Shown here piece after piece: positions 11,412 through 20,388 of a DNA stretch of 64,000 nt; position 1 is the stretch's first letter, and the number at the start of each line of letters is the position of its first letter. The notes under the pieces were generated by a model, which searched no databases, was not told the DNA's origin, and saw only the letters and a program-made list of their open reading frames with translations. This DNA comes from Bathynomus jamesi. Lineage: Eukaryota > Arthropoda > Malacostraca > Isopoda > Cirolanidae. Where the stretch lies: positions 222,501 to 286,500 of the forward strand of contig JAJOZX010001566.1 in the NCBI GenBank assembly GCA_023014485.1, in the 5' to 3' direction. The position numbers and the translations under genes are program-made.

Positions 11412-12099
11412 AATTTCTCGCCAGTGCATTAAATTCTAGGGACCTTAGTTTGTAAAAAGAATAAGAATAAGCTTTCGAGAATAGGGACATTTTTAAAATA
11501 AGGCGCCATTAGACGCGTAACTGTTTCATTGTAAAGTTATACAAACTGGATTGTATTCCGTCGTAATTTTGAAAATGTGTTGTTTATTGCAGTGTACAAA
11601 TATGTTGATTTATTTTGTTTAAATTACTTTGGCTGAAATAAATATCGAAATAGTTAGAATAAGATTAATAATTCCCAAGTTATAAAGTGACAATGAAGTG
11701 AAATTAATATTAAGATTGAGGAAAAGCGAGTATGTTGCTTCGTAACACGAGATTTCGTAATGTTTTGTTAGCTCCTTTATGGTAAACGCTTAATAGCATT
11801 ATAGTGACATAAATTGTTATTTATAATGAACGTTAGAGTTTGTGATGAAGTTACGGTTATTTCTATATATTTGGTTTTACGTTACGTTACGTTGCTACAG
11901 TCCTTGAACGTTTGTGCGTTACACTAGTTCGAGGGTGTCGCCATTTGAGACGTCTTACATATTCGTGTGAGGTAAAATTTTAAAAAGATTCTTAAAATTT
12001 TAAATTTTTTAAAAAATGTGTTAATATAGTGATTTATTTATATGACGGGATTATCCTAATGTTTAGGAATTATTGTATAAGTGTATGTCTAATGGGCGC
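11409..12099. other. AT-rich stretch without recognisable gene
   Basis: No supported coding sequence or repeat end. A few short direct repeats (GTTACGTTACGTTGC at about 11880) are visible. Confidence 0.5.
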
Positions 12100-12577
12100 A
12101 CCTAAAGCAAAAGCACCCCCTGTGTAATTTCTTTATGGTCAGATTTTTATGAAATTTTCAGTATAGAGGTTTTCAAATATTAACCGGGCCTTCAATGTTA
12201 TTCCGATGGACCGATGTCCTCTATTGAAGGGCCGGTTAGGTCACCTGTATACCCTTGACAATTGGTTAGGTTAAGTTGTGTTATTTTCGTTAAAACTAAC
12301 GAAAATAACAACTTAACCTAACCAATTGTCAAGAGCATACAGGTGACCTAACCGGGCTTTCAATGGCGGACATCAGAACAATATTGAAGGCCCGGTTAGG
12401 TCAACTGTATGCCATTTTTTTTTTTTTTTTAGAAAAGTTTTTAAAAACTTTTTCAAATTTTTTTAAAAAATGGTGTGCGTTATTCCGATCTCCGCCTTGA
12501 AAACTCTATACTGAAAATTTCATAAAAATCTGACCATGAATAAAGAAATTACACGGAAGGGTGCTTTTGCTTTAGGT
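12100..12577. repeat. Compound palindrome P1 (shared-core family)
   Basis: Outer arms 12100-12176 and about 12497-12577 are inverted copies (ACCTAAAGCAAAAGCACCC ... CAGTATAGAG). Inside lies the family core: CCGGTTAGGTCACCTG ... TTGGTTAGGTTAAG ... TTATTTTCGTT, mirrored around about 12293. A third part-copy of the core (GGCCCGGTTAGGTCAACTG, about 12388-12407) and a poly-T insertion make it asymmetric. No coding capacity. Confidence 0.85.
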
Positions 12578-12810
12578 ATGCCATCTAATGTAATGGTTTT
12601 GCATCGTATTTGAATTTGCGTTAAGGATTTTACGTTAAAATTATTATTTAGAGACGTCTGGTTCGGGGAACTAGCTACGATTAACTCTTATTCTTTTGGA
12701 CTCTTTCGGGAAACTGGCTTCTTCGGGGCAAGGTTGTCAAGTTCGGGGTCCCTATTCCCGCGTAACAATATTGACGGCAGTTTGGGAAAGTGGCTTGATT
12801 AGAGGTAACT

Positions 12811-12848
12811 ACGGCAGACCTCAGTTTTAGGGGCCCCCATCTATTGCA
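12811..12848 (+). repeat. Left member of a distant inverted repeat pair
   Basis: The 38 bp starting ACGGCAGACCTCAGTTTTAG are an imperfect inverse of 17066-17103. Together they bracket 4.3 kb holding the pogo element, a DD41D relative and palindromes P2 and P3. A second inverted match (GGATCTTTTAAACTATTTCC) lies inside each at about 12985 and 16840. They may be TIRs of an older element. Confidence 0.45.
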
Positions 12849-13052
12849 TTAATAAGAAAAATAAATGTAACTATATTTAAAAGTTGCTCAACAAAAAAAA
12901 ATCTTAACTTACTTAACGCGTGGAAACTGAGGTCAAACACCCCAAAAAAAGTAATAAGCACACTAAAACTAATCTAATCTAATTGGATCTTTTAAACTAT
13001 TTCCCCCCCCCCCACCATGCTCTTTTCAACAATCACCACCCCAATGTTAATA

Positions 13053-14868
13053 CGTGGACGACGGTTAGAATAAACCACTCCGTTACTGCTCTAAAGTTTA
13101 TTTTAACAGTATGTTTATAATATCCGTAGGTACGCAAATTCACGCAATTTTAGGGTGAAAATAAAGAAAAAAGCAAACAAAAATACTGCATTTAGCATAT
13201 AAAATATGTACCTTTAACTTACTATATAAAATACAATTCCTTCGAACAAAACAAATAGTTCTTTAAACAAAAACAAATATGTATTCCTTTAAACAAAAAA
13301 CAAATATGGATTATTTTCGAAAGTTCGTACTATTCACTGTTTAATTTTTCTTTAATACATCTGTGATTTTGATTTGTTTTTTTTTGGCAAATATGTTTTT
13401 GTTTAAGGCCGCTTCCAGCTGAGATAATGTAGGGTTATTTAATCCTTCAACTGCAGAAAAACGGCGTATGACATCAAGCGCATTGTAGACTTCCTTTACT
13501 GAGGGTGGATCAAAATTCTCATCTTCTTCCACTCGCGGACATTTCTCCGAATTGGCAAACATTGCATCAGCAATAAGAATATCGTCTGTCAATTCTTGAT
13601 GCACGGGCGCATTCTCGTCTACGGCCAAAAGAGAAGAGAACGCATCCCAAGCAATATTTTCGGGAACAGTAACATCATGAAGACAATCCGATTCTTCCGT
13701 TTCAGTAGACGCCAGACCAGATGATTTAAATCCCGCCTTTCCGAAACAATTTTTTACTGTAGTTTCTTGAACCATATTCCATGCTTCAGCGATGGTTGTT
13801 ACAGCATCCAATAGATCAATTTTAACACTTGCAAATTCCCTGAGCCATTTTTCAAAAAGAGTGCTGGTCATCCATGCATTGCGGGAATTTTCATAAATTA
13901 CAGGAAGTTTTGATCGGTCTTTAGGAAAGCATCGTGGTTTCTTTGGTTTTCCAATAACAAACAGCGGTCTTTTCTCAGCTCCAGTCATATTGGCACAAGC
14001 TAAGATGGTTATCCTATCCTTTGGTTGTTTGCGACCGGCTTCTTTATTTTCAGAAGCCTCAATGTAACCACGCGATTCGACCAGTTTGTAGTAGAGACCA
14101 GTTTCTTCAGCATTAAAGATATCGTTTTCGTCGTAGGATTTTAATATGCTCGGTAGATTATTTTGTATCCATTGGTCGGCAGCAGGGACATCTGCGGATT
14201 TAGCTTCACCATGTTCTGCTGTAAATTTTATGTTGAATCTGTTTTTCCAGCGAGTAAACCAGCCATCATTTGCAGAAAAATCTTTCAGTGACATCTTTTC
14301 AGCTAATTCTGAAGCTTTATGCTTGATAAGCACACCATTAGGCAGAACACCTTGTGCCCGTTTCTCCTTAAACCAAGCAAAAAGGGCATTTTCGAGAACG
14401 GCATGTTTACTTTCTCTCTTACGTTTTGTTGATCCACTTGCTACACCTTGTTGAAATTGTTTTTCGATTTGTTCTTTATTTTTCAATATCTGGGTGACAG
14501 TTGATTTATGAATTCCAAATTTTTCAGCAAGAGCAACCTTTGTTTGTCCAACCTTTCTATATTCTTCAATTAGGTTAAATTTCTGATTAAAAGTCAATGA
14601 TACATGTACACGTTTTGCAGTCATTATCTTAAATCTATAAAATTTTGAAGACAATTTAAAAGTGTGCACGTCACCCACGGCGTATTTTATAATACTGACC
14701 AAACATAATTTACACCAGTGAACATTAGTTTACATTAGTTTACATTAAGCGTAGGCAAGTTTACATTATCAGTAGGATTTTACTCTATAACCAGGCGCGT
14801 TACCAAGGATTTGTTTACTTTATCCGAATGTTTATTTAAAGCGTGTTTATTTTACCCGTCGTCCACTG
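13053..14868 (-). mobile_element. pogo/Tigger-like element, internally deleted
   Basis: About 25-bp TIRs: left C-GTGGACGACGGTTAGAAT at 13053, right (read inward) CAGTGGACGACGGGTAAAAT from 14868, each flanked by TA. The 1,816-bp interior holds one long minus-strand ORF of CENP-B/pogo type. TA target site, TIR length and protein fit the pogo group of Tc1/mariner. Confidence 0.85.
13341..14624 (-). CDS. pogo/CENP-B-like protein, catalytic core largely deleted in frame
   Basis: A 427-residue open frame, taking MTAKRVHVSLTFNQKFNLI as the start; an upstream in-frame ATG at 14702 would add 26 residues that do not look like the family. N-terminus: CENP-B-type helix-turn-helix (VALAEKFGIHKSTVTQILKN, about residues 30-50) and a second DNA-binding region (FSANDGWFTRWKNRFNIKF, about 120-140). 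The transposase core begins, but the first Asp is Glu (IFNAEETGLYYK; family usually NADETGL). After FEKWLREF (about 265) the sequence jumps to a C-terminal region, so the segments with the second and third catalytic acids are absent. It cannot be an active transposase. The frame is nevertheless uninterrupted over 1.28 kb. It could be a recent deletion derivative or a retained DNA-binding protein; I cannot tell which. Confidence 0.8.
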   Translation of the reverse strand: MTAKRVHVSLTFNQKFNLIEEYRKVGQTKVALAEKFGIHKSTVTQILKNKEQIEKQFQQGVASGSTKRKRESKHAVLENALFAWFKEKRAQGVLPNGVLIKHKASELAEKMSLKDFSANDGWFTRWKNRFNIKFTAEHGEAKSADVPAADQWIQNNLPSILKSYDENDIFNAEETGLYYKLVESRGYIEASENKEAGRKQPKDRITILACANMTGAEKRPLFVIGKPKKPRCFPKDRSKLPVIYENSRNAWMTSTLFEKWLREFASVKIDLLDAVTTIAEAWNMVQETTVKNCFGKAGFKSSGLASTETEESDCLHDVTVPENIAWDAFSSLLAVDENAPVHQELTDDILIADAMFANSEKCPRVEEDENFDPPSVKEVYNALDVIRRFSAVEGLNNPTLSQLEAALNKNIFAKKKQIKITDVLKKN

Positions 14869-14880
14869 TATTTTCAACTA

Positions 14881-15817
14881 TAGGGTGGGGCACGGGAACC
14901 AAGTGTTTTTGGAATAATCAGGAAAATGATATTTATTTTTGTAAAGAAAATATATTGGTAGAACAACATTCGTAAGAACATAGCATTTCATGTCATAATA
15001 ATCATGTACTGAAAATTATATCTGGCATATGATGTCCTTGGCCGTCGACGCATTGTTGAAGGCGTTTACGAAAATTGGCCTCCACTCTTCCCAGCAGGTC
15101 TCTGTTGATTTGGATGATTTGTTGACGGATCGCTTCCTTCAATGCATCTAATGTACGGGGCTTGTCCTCGTAGACACGTGACTTGAGGTACCCCCATAGA
15201 AAGAAGTCACATGTGGACAAGTCAGGGGACCGAGGGGGCCATGCAATGTCACCAAATCTCGAAATGAGATGGTTGGGAAACAGGGGCGAAGAACAGCCAT
15301 TGACGCTCTGGCGGTGTGTGGCGTGGCCCCATCTTGCTGAAACCACAAACAGTACGATTGCTGATTCCGAGTGCAGCTGAATGTCTCCGAGCAGAGCGGC
15401 CTGGCTTTGCAACATCGCTTGTCTGACCCTTTCAACGTTCTCTGGAGTACGCACAGTGCGTTGCGGCCCTTCGGTTTTGTTTTCATTATTGAGCCTCCTG
15501 TTCGAAGATTGTTAACCCAACGTAAGATTGTGTCACGAGCGGGAACAGAGTCATTTCGATGAATGTTGAATCTGCGGCGAAACGCACGCTGAACTGCTGT
15601 CACTGACTCGCCACTCCTAACAAAATGATCATACGCGAACATGCGGTGTTCTAACGTCCACTGCTCCATGATGGCACCTGAAAGATAAAGGTGAGTGTTA
15701 GTTAAAGTTAAATGCTATGAACCCAGGAATGGAATGCTACCTACGGCACGCCCCTCCCATTCCTAATGGCCGATTACTAGCTATTCAAAAAACACTTGAT
15801 TCCCGTGCCCCACCCTG
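14881..15817 (-). mobile_element. DD41D-like element with internal deletion
   Basis: Right TIR reads inward CAGGGTGGGGCACGGGAATC. The left end begins TAGGGTGGGGCACGGGAACC (terminal C to T), continuing AAGTGTTTTT on both sides. TA flanks both. The 937-bp element lies only about 10 bp from the pogo element. Confidence 0.88.
15002..15669 (-). pseudogene. DD41D-like transposase with DUF4817-type N-terminus, deleted and frameshifted
   Basis: Starts at 15669 with MEQWTLEHRMFAYDHFVRSG and continues TAVQRAFRRRFNIHRND, the helix-turn-helix (DUF4817-like) N-terminus. After GSIMKTKPKGRN the frame shifts and a large part is missing, so the first catalytic Asp is not found. The second (WFQQDGATPHTAR) and third ([20 protein letters not shown]) motifs follow in different frames, ending GHHMPDIIFST at 15002. 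Dead. Confidence 0.85.
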
Positions 15818-15880
15818 TATATCCCTCCCCCCCCAAAAGTTTAAACTCTGCAAAGTAACCAAAATAAGATAAGAAAACAA

Positions 15881-16159
15881 GGATCATATGTAGAATTCGG
15901 ACCCTACCAAGGTTGGGGTCCGAATTCTACATTAGCGGAAGGTTGGGGTCTGTATTCTCCATTTGGCTTGTTTAAGCTACTCTTTAACTATTTGAGTAGC
16001 TTTATAAGGCTAACTAACGAAATATCATGACCTAACCTAACCAATCGTCAAGGGCGTACAGTTAACCTAACGATTGGTTAGGTTAGGTTGTGATATTTTC
16101 GTTAGTTAGCCTTATAAGCTAACTAAAGAAGGCTGGGGTCCGAATTCTACATTTGATCC
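15881..16159. repeat. Palindrome P2 (shared-core family, inside-out arrangement)
   Basis: Outer arms GGATCATATGTAGAATTCGG at 15881 and its inverse ending at 16159. Inner arms 16002-16047 and 16071-16117 (TTATAAGGCTAACTAACG ... ACCTAACCAATCG) pair around the loop TCAAGGGCGTACAGTTAACC. Relative to P3 the order is reversed: here the GTACAGTT side is central and the TTTTCGTTAG side is outward. An extra GGGGTCCGAATTCTAC unit lies in the left half. Confidence 0.82.
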
Positions 16160-16265
16160 ATAAGATTTTACAATTGGTGATTTTAATGGTTTTTATTTGT
16201 GAAATAATAATAAAAATTTTCTATGAACCTTTAAATTGTTTATTGATGTCCTTATACGATTCGTT

Positions 16266-16425
16266 TGGGGTCTGGCTTCTATAATCTATACATTAGGGGA
16301 AAGGGTCTGGATTCTACATTGGGGTCTGGATTCTACATTAGGGGAAAGTTGGGGTCTGGATTCTACATTAGGGGAAAGTTGGGGTCTGTATTCTCCATTA
16401 GGGTTACCTGGGGTCCGAATTCTAC
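16266..16425. repeat. Tandem array of ~30-bp GGGGTCTGGATTCTACATTA units
   Basis: About five units built on GGGGTCTGGATTCTACATTA plus GGGGAAAGTT, with variants, also related to the outer arm of P2. Two overlapping open frames through it merely translate the repeat and are not genes. Confidence 0.85.
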
Positions 16426-16474
16426 ATATGATCCGAAAACAACAACAAATTTATTATTTATTGCAAACATATAA

Positions 16475-16676
16475 TAGAGAACCATTATTTACATAGGATA
16501 AAATTTGAATGCCCGGCCAGATCAACTGTACGCCCTTGACGATTGGTTAAGTCTAGGCGTGATATTTGCGTTAGTTTTAACGCAAATATCACGACTAAAC
16601 CTAACCAATCGTCAAGGGCGTACAGTTGACCTAACCGGGCATTCAAATTTTATCCTATGTAAATAATGGTTCTCTA
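16475..16676. repeat. 202-bp near-perfect palindrome P3 (shared-core family)
   Basis: Symmetric about 16575.5 with only a 4-nt loop (GTTT) between GATATTTGCGTTA and its inverse. Core: ATGCCCGG ... TCAACTGTACGCCCTTGACG ... Outer arms unique to this locus: TAGAGAACCATTATTTACAT, about 35 bp on each side. Only a few mismatches along 99-bp arms. Confidence 0.93.
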
Positions 16677-16698
16677 TAAACCGGAAATATGATAGAAT

Positions 16699-16753
16699 AT
16701 AATAGAATTTTCAAGATATGTATCTTATATACATATCTTAAAAATTCTATTAT
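16699..16753. repeat. Small AT hairpin
   Basis: ATAATAGAATTTTCAAGATA and its inverse with a few mismatches, centred near 16726. Next to P3 but unrelated in sequence. Confidence 0.7.
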
Positions 16754-17065
16754 GTAAATAAGATAAGTAAAACCTGTTAAATTATTTCCCCCCTAATACT
16801 GACCTTTTAAACTGTCCCCCCTCTCTGAAGCTGGGGGGAAATAGTTTAAAAGATCCACCTAACCTAATCTAACCTAACTTAACTTCTGAACTGCTTGAAC
16901 GAACGAGAGATTTGCAGCCGTCACACGCCATGACAAACAAAGCAACAATTGATGCGCATCCGGCTAATCATCAAGAAACAAATGCGCTGATTAGCTGCAG
17001 AAGGTAAGAGTTTTTCATTTGCCACTGAAACGAAGGTCATATTCAAACAAAGCACCAAAAAAATG

Positions 17066-17103
17066 TGCAATAGATTGGGACCCCTAAAACTGAGATCCGC
17101 CGT
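17066..17103 (-). repeat. Right member of the distant inverted repeat pair
   Basis: Inverse of 12811-12848 (about 33 of 38 positions), ending at CCGT, 17103. Confidence 0.45.
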
Positions 17104-17276
17104 GACTATTTTGTATGTAATTTTATGTATGTAAATGTTTGTTTAAAGGGTATAAAAAATCTTTGTCCTTCGTGGCTTCAAGCCAATAAGATTAAAATTA
17201 GTATAAATATTCAACGTTAAATTCGATGTAACAAAACAGAAATGTATCATGAGAACTTTAAACGAAGTGGTCTCAG

Positions 17277-17316
<40 letters not shown>

Positions 17317-17318
<2 letters not shown>

Positions 17319-17553
17319 TCAAATCTGACCTTCATTTCTTGTGCAAATGAATTATTGAATGCCCGGTTAGGTCGATTCTACGCCCTTGATGATTGGTTAG
17401 GTTTCGTGACATTTTCGTTGATTTTAATGAAAATATCAGTACTTAGCCAACTAACGAAAATATCACAACCTAACCAATCATCAAGGGCGTACAGTTGACC
17501 TAACCGGGCATTCAATAATTCATTTGCGCAAGAAATGAATGTCAGATTTGAAT
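17317..17553. repeat. Palindrome P4 (shared-core family)
   Basis: Outer arms ATTCAAATCTGACCTTCATT ... (about 37 bp) are inverted at 17317 and 17553, then ATTGAATGCCCGGTTAGGTC and the core on each side. The centre is less regular than P3: TTTTCGTTGATTTTAATGAA followed by CTTAGCCAACTAACG. Two open frames on opposite strands are mirror translations of the palindrome, not genes. The (TA)n at 17281-17310 lies directly left. Confidence 0.88.
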
Positions 17554-17813
17554 AAAACACGCCAAAATACACCAGAAAAACCTATTATCATATCAAAATC
17601 GACCCACAGGGCTAAAAACGAATAATTACCACCATACTATTTCAATCGATTTTAATCGATCCAAAAATTGCATATATCTTCGTATATATCAATTTGCACA
17701 AGAAATACCATAGAAGAAAATAGATTCCGATTTAAATTCTACATAAGAAAAACTCGATCTTGTGGGTTGTATTATATGAAAAATGAAGTAAATCCATAAT
17801 TTCCGACACTAAA

Positions 17814-17816
<3 letters not shown>

Positions 17817-17892
<76 letters not shown>
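17817..17892. repeat. (TA)n-(TG)n microsatellite
   Basis: Compound dinucleotide tract. Confidence 0.96.
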
Positions 17893-17994
17893 GAGTAGAA
17901 TATCATGCATGAATACACCTGAATTTTCATCATGAAAAATCGTGCGTGTTCAACTGTTCATGCATAATATTCCATTTATTCCAGTTAGTTTGAA

Positions 17995-18195
17995 TGAAAT
18001 GTTGGTCATTACCTCGAGTGCGCGAGGGTTAACACGTAAAATGCCCCTGGACGCAAAAGCATCATGCGTTTCCTCGGTTATTTAAATAAATGACGGGTTG
18101 TTTTAACTTTTATCCCGTTGTAGTATAGTGACGCTAGCTAACGCTCTCACCCTACAATCAAGAGGTGGTGGGTTCGAGCCCTGGTGGAGGCGATA
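17995..18195 (+). repeat. SINE family 2, copy 1
   Basis: Shares about 190 bp with 23255-23441, starting ATTACCTCGAGTGCGCGAGG and GGTTAACACGTAAAATGCC. Its 3' part is tRNA-like, with a B-box GGTTCGAGCCC at about 18172 preceded by a weak A-box TAGTATAGTGACGCTAGC. It is followed by (CA)n-(TA)n. Confidence 0.65.
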
Positions 18196-18546
18196 TTTAC
18201 ACACACACACACACACACAGTATATATATATGATCAGTTATGAAATAAAACTCTCTAATGTTGTGATTTGTGTTTGCTGTGAAGATCAACATTGATCACA
18301 TCATCGGAGGATTTGCGGTTATTTGCTTGAATTTAGAAGCATATACCATATGCTTATATGGAAAAGCCGGAAACTGTATTCTTCCTCACACATTGCATAG
18401 TCTTCGCAAAGGGGAAAATATATTCAAGTTTAAATACTCAATATTCAAAGAATATACGAGATATCATTTCATTCCACTTTCCTTGAGAAATAGCGACGAT
18501 TTTTAAAAAATAATTTCCAAATTTTTGAAGTGAAATAAATATTGAC

Positions 18547-18665
18547 TTATTTATTAAACTAAAAATGAAATTTTTTTGTACGAGTAAAGATGTGAGAATA
18601 TATATATATATATATTCTCACATCTTTACTCGTACAAAAAATTTCATTTTTAGTTTAATAAATAA
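18547..18665. repeat. 119-bp palindrome with (TA)n loop (P7)
   Basis: TTATTTATTAAACTAAAAAT ... GAGTAAAGATGTGAGAATA is inverted exactly on the far side of a short TATATA loop, apart from one T-run length difference. It does not share the P1-P6 core. Confidence 0.9.
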
Positions 18666-18755
18666 TATCTAACATCGGCGTGTGGTCACTTAGGTGCATC
18701 CACAACGCGTTGTGGCTGTTTTTTTCGCTCACTGAGCGATTTCGATGTTTGGGCG

Positions 18756-18765
<10 letters not shown>
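18656..18765. repeat. Solitary end of the foldback element family
   Basis: Nearly identical to the right end of the 19,594-20,384 foldback: ATCTAACATCGGCGTGTGGT ... one CCACAACGCGTTGTGG ... CGATGTTTGGGCGTAA, then (TA)n. Only one end is present. Confidence 0.8.
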
Positions 18766-18789
<24 letters not shown>

Positions 18790-18792
<3 letters not shown>

Positions 18793-19030
18793 TAAGGTAG
18801 TAAAATTAAGGCTTTGTGGGGATAGATCCCACAGCTCAACACAAGTGTTGTGGGATATAGGGAGGCAGCGTCTTGGGTTAGGGGATACTCTCTGTCCTTA
18901 CACACCCCATTTAAAGAGATTCCTCTGCCGAGCGGTGTCCCCATAGTACTGTGAGGTATTGAAAAACTCATGATCTTCACTTGCCCCACAAACACCTTTA
19001 AATGGGAGACCCATAATGGGTGCACACACA
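18790..19030. other. Unassigned moderate-GC segment
   Basis: Locally richer in G+C than its surroundings, with no recognisable protein or terminal repeats. A 79-codon minus-strand frame has no family resemblance. Probably an unrecognised interspersed repeat. Confidence 0.3.
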
Positions 19031-19551
19031 TTTCTACATTACTGTACAGTCTTTACAGCCACACCTACACTTTTCCTCGTAAGTGTATATATTGTAATGT
19101 ATATGGTTGTAAATTTGACTTGGTCCGCAATCGATATGAACCGTGACTTGATGGATACCGTAATGAAATTGACTGGATTCTTTGGATCTGATATATTTGC
19201 ATGTCCGTTATATAATAGATATAGAGTGTAACATATTTGTGGATAGTAGTCTATTATGACTCGATCCTCTGGATCGAGAGATTCTATCTTTAGTTTTAAA
19301 TCGATAATTAATTATTTTTAAATTGATAATTATTTAGTTTCGTAAAAATTGGTCGTTGCCAATTTACCCGCAGTTTTTAAATAAGTTTCTTATGTTCTTG
19401 TGGTTCGGAACCCACGTAAAATTGTAGGTCCCCTCCGCCACCACGGAGGACATACACAATACACGATTACGAACACAGTTAGGTAGACCAGCCATGAGTG
19501 GATCCTAGGGTCTTTGTTGGTCTGAAAAATTATAACATTATAATTAATTAT

Positions 19552-19587
<36 letters not shown>

Positions 19588-19593
19588 TTTTTT

Positions 19594-20384
19594 ACCCCCA
19601 AACATCGAAATCGCTCAGTGAGCGAAAAAACAGCCACAACGCGTTGTGGATGCACCTAAGTGACCACACGCCGATGTTAGATATTATTTCGCTTCATGGC
19701 CGTTCTCAAACAACCGCAACGCGTTGTGGACGATTCGGATATGACCACAACGCGTTGTGGACGATTTGAAACGACCACACACCGATGGCTTTCATCAAAC
19801 TCTATTTGAACACGACGTATATTGAAATGATATAAACACGACGTATACTTATCAACGTATTCACCGATTAAAAAGCAAAGTTAAGCAGATATGCTAGAAA
19901 AAATATAAAGTCCTTTAAAAAATTATTATCAATAATTTTCCAGTAAGTTTCGATTAATTTTAAGCAACTTTAGAATGAGACGTAAATGTAAAAATTAACC
20001 AACTGGTTAGGTCGACTGAGTGCCCGGTTAGGTCAACTGAATGTCCAGTTAGGTTAATTGTACGCCCTTGACGATTGCTTAGGTTAAGCCGTGATATTTT
20101 CGTTAGTTTTAACGAAAATATCACGACTTAACCTAACCAATCGTCAAGGGTCTACAGTTGACCTAACCGGGCGTTCAAATAACCTAACCGGGCATTCAAT
20201 AATTTTCAAATCGTCCACAACGCGTTGTGCTCATATCCAAATCGTCCACAACGCGTTGTGGTTGTTTGAGAACGGCCATGAAGCGAAAAAATATCTAACA
20301 TCGGTGTGTGGTCACTTAGGTGCATCCACAACGCGTTGTGGCTGTTTTTTTCACTCACTGAGCGATTTCGATGTTTGGGCGTAA
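19594..20384. mobile_element. Foldback-type element with long compound inverted ends
   Basis: Ends are TTAC(C/G)CCCAAACATCG ... CGCTCAGTGAGCG, inverted over about 180 bp (19594-19775 versus 20215-20384). Each arm carries several CCACAACGCGTTGTGG palindromes. (TA)n lies close to both sides. The interior has no ORF but contains palindrome core P5 off centre. Superfamily unknown; long TIRs with subterminal repeats resemble foldback or Mutator-like non-autonomous elements. Confidence 0.72.
20030..20200. repeat. Palindrome P5 (shared-core family) inside the foldback
   Basis: TGTACGCCCTTGACGATTG ... GATATTTTCGTTA-GTTT-TAACG is mirrored around 20107.5. Flanking CCGGTTAGGTCAACTG and CTAACCGGGCATTCAAT units are repeated on both sides. 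No coding capacity. Confidence 0.85.
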
Positions 20385-20388
20385 CATA

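Noticed and set aside
16236..16496. Two overlapping plus frames with GLDSTLGESW-type repeats
   Set aside because: They are translations of the ~30-bp tandem array.
17313..17572. Similar ~62-codon proteins on both strands
   Set aside because: Mirror images created by palindrome P4.
18131..18195. Possible tRNA gene with GGTTCGAGCCC
   Set aside because: Second copy at 23,360 with the same flanks; SINE.
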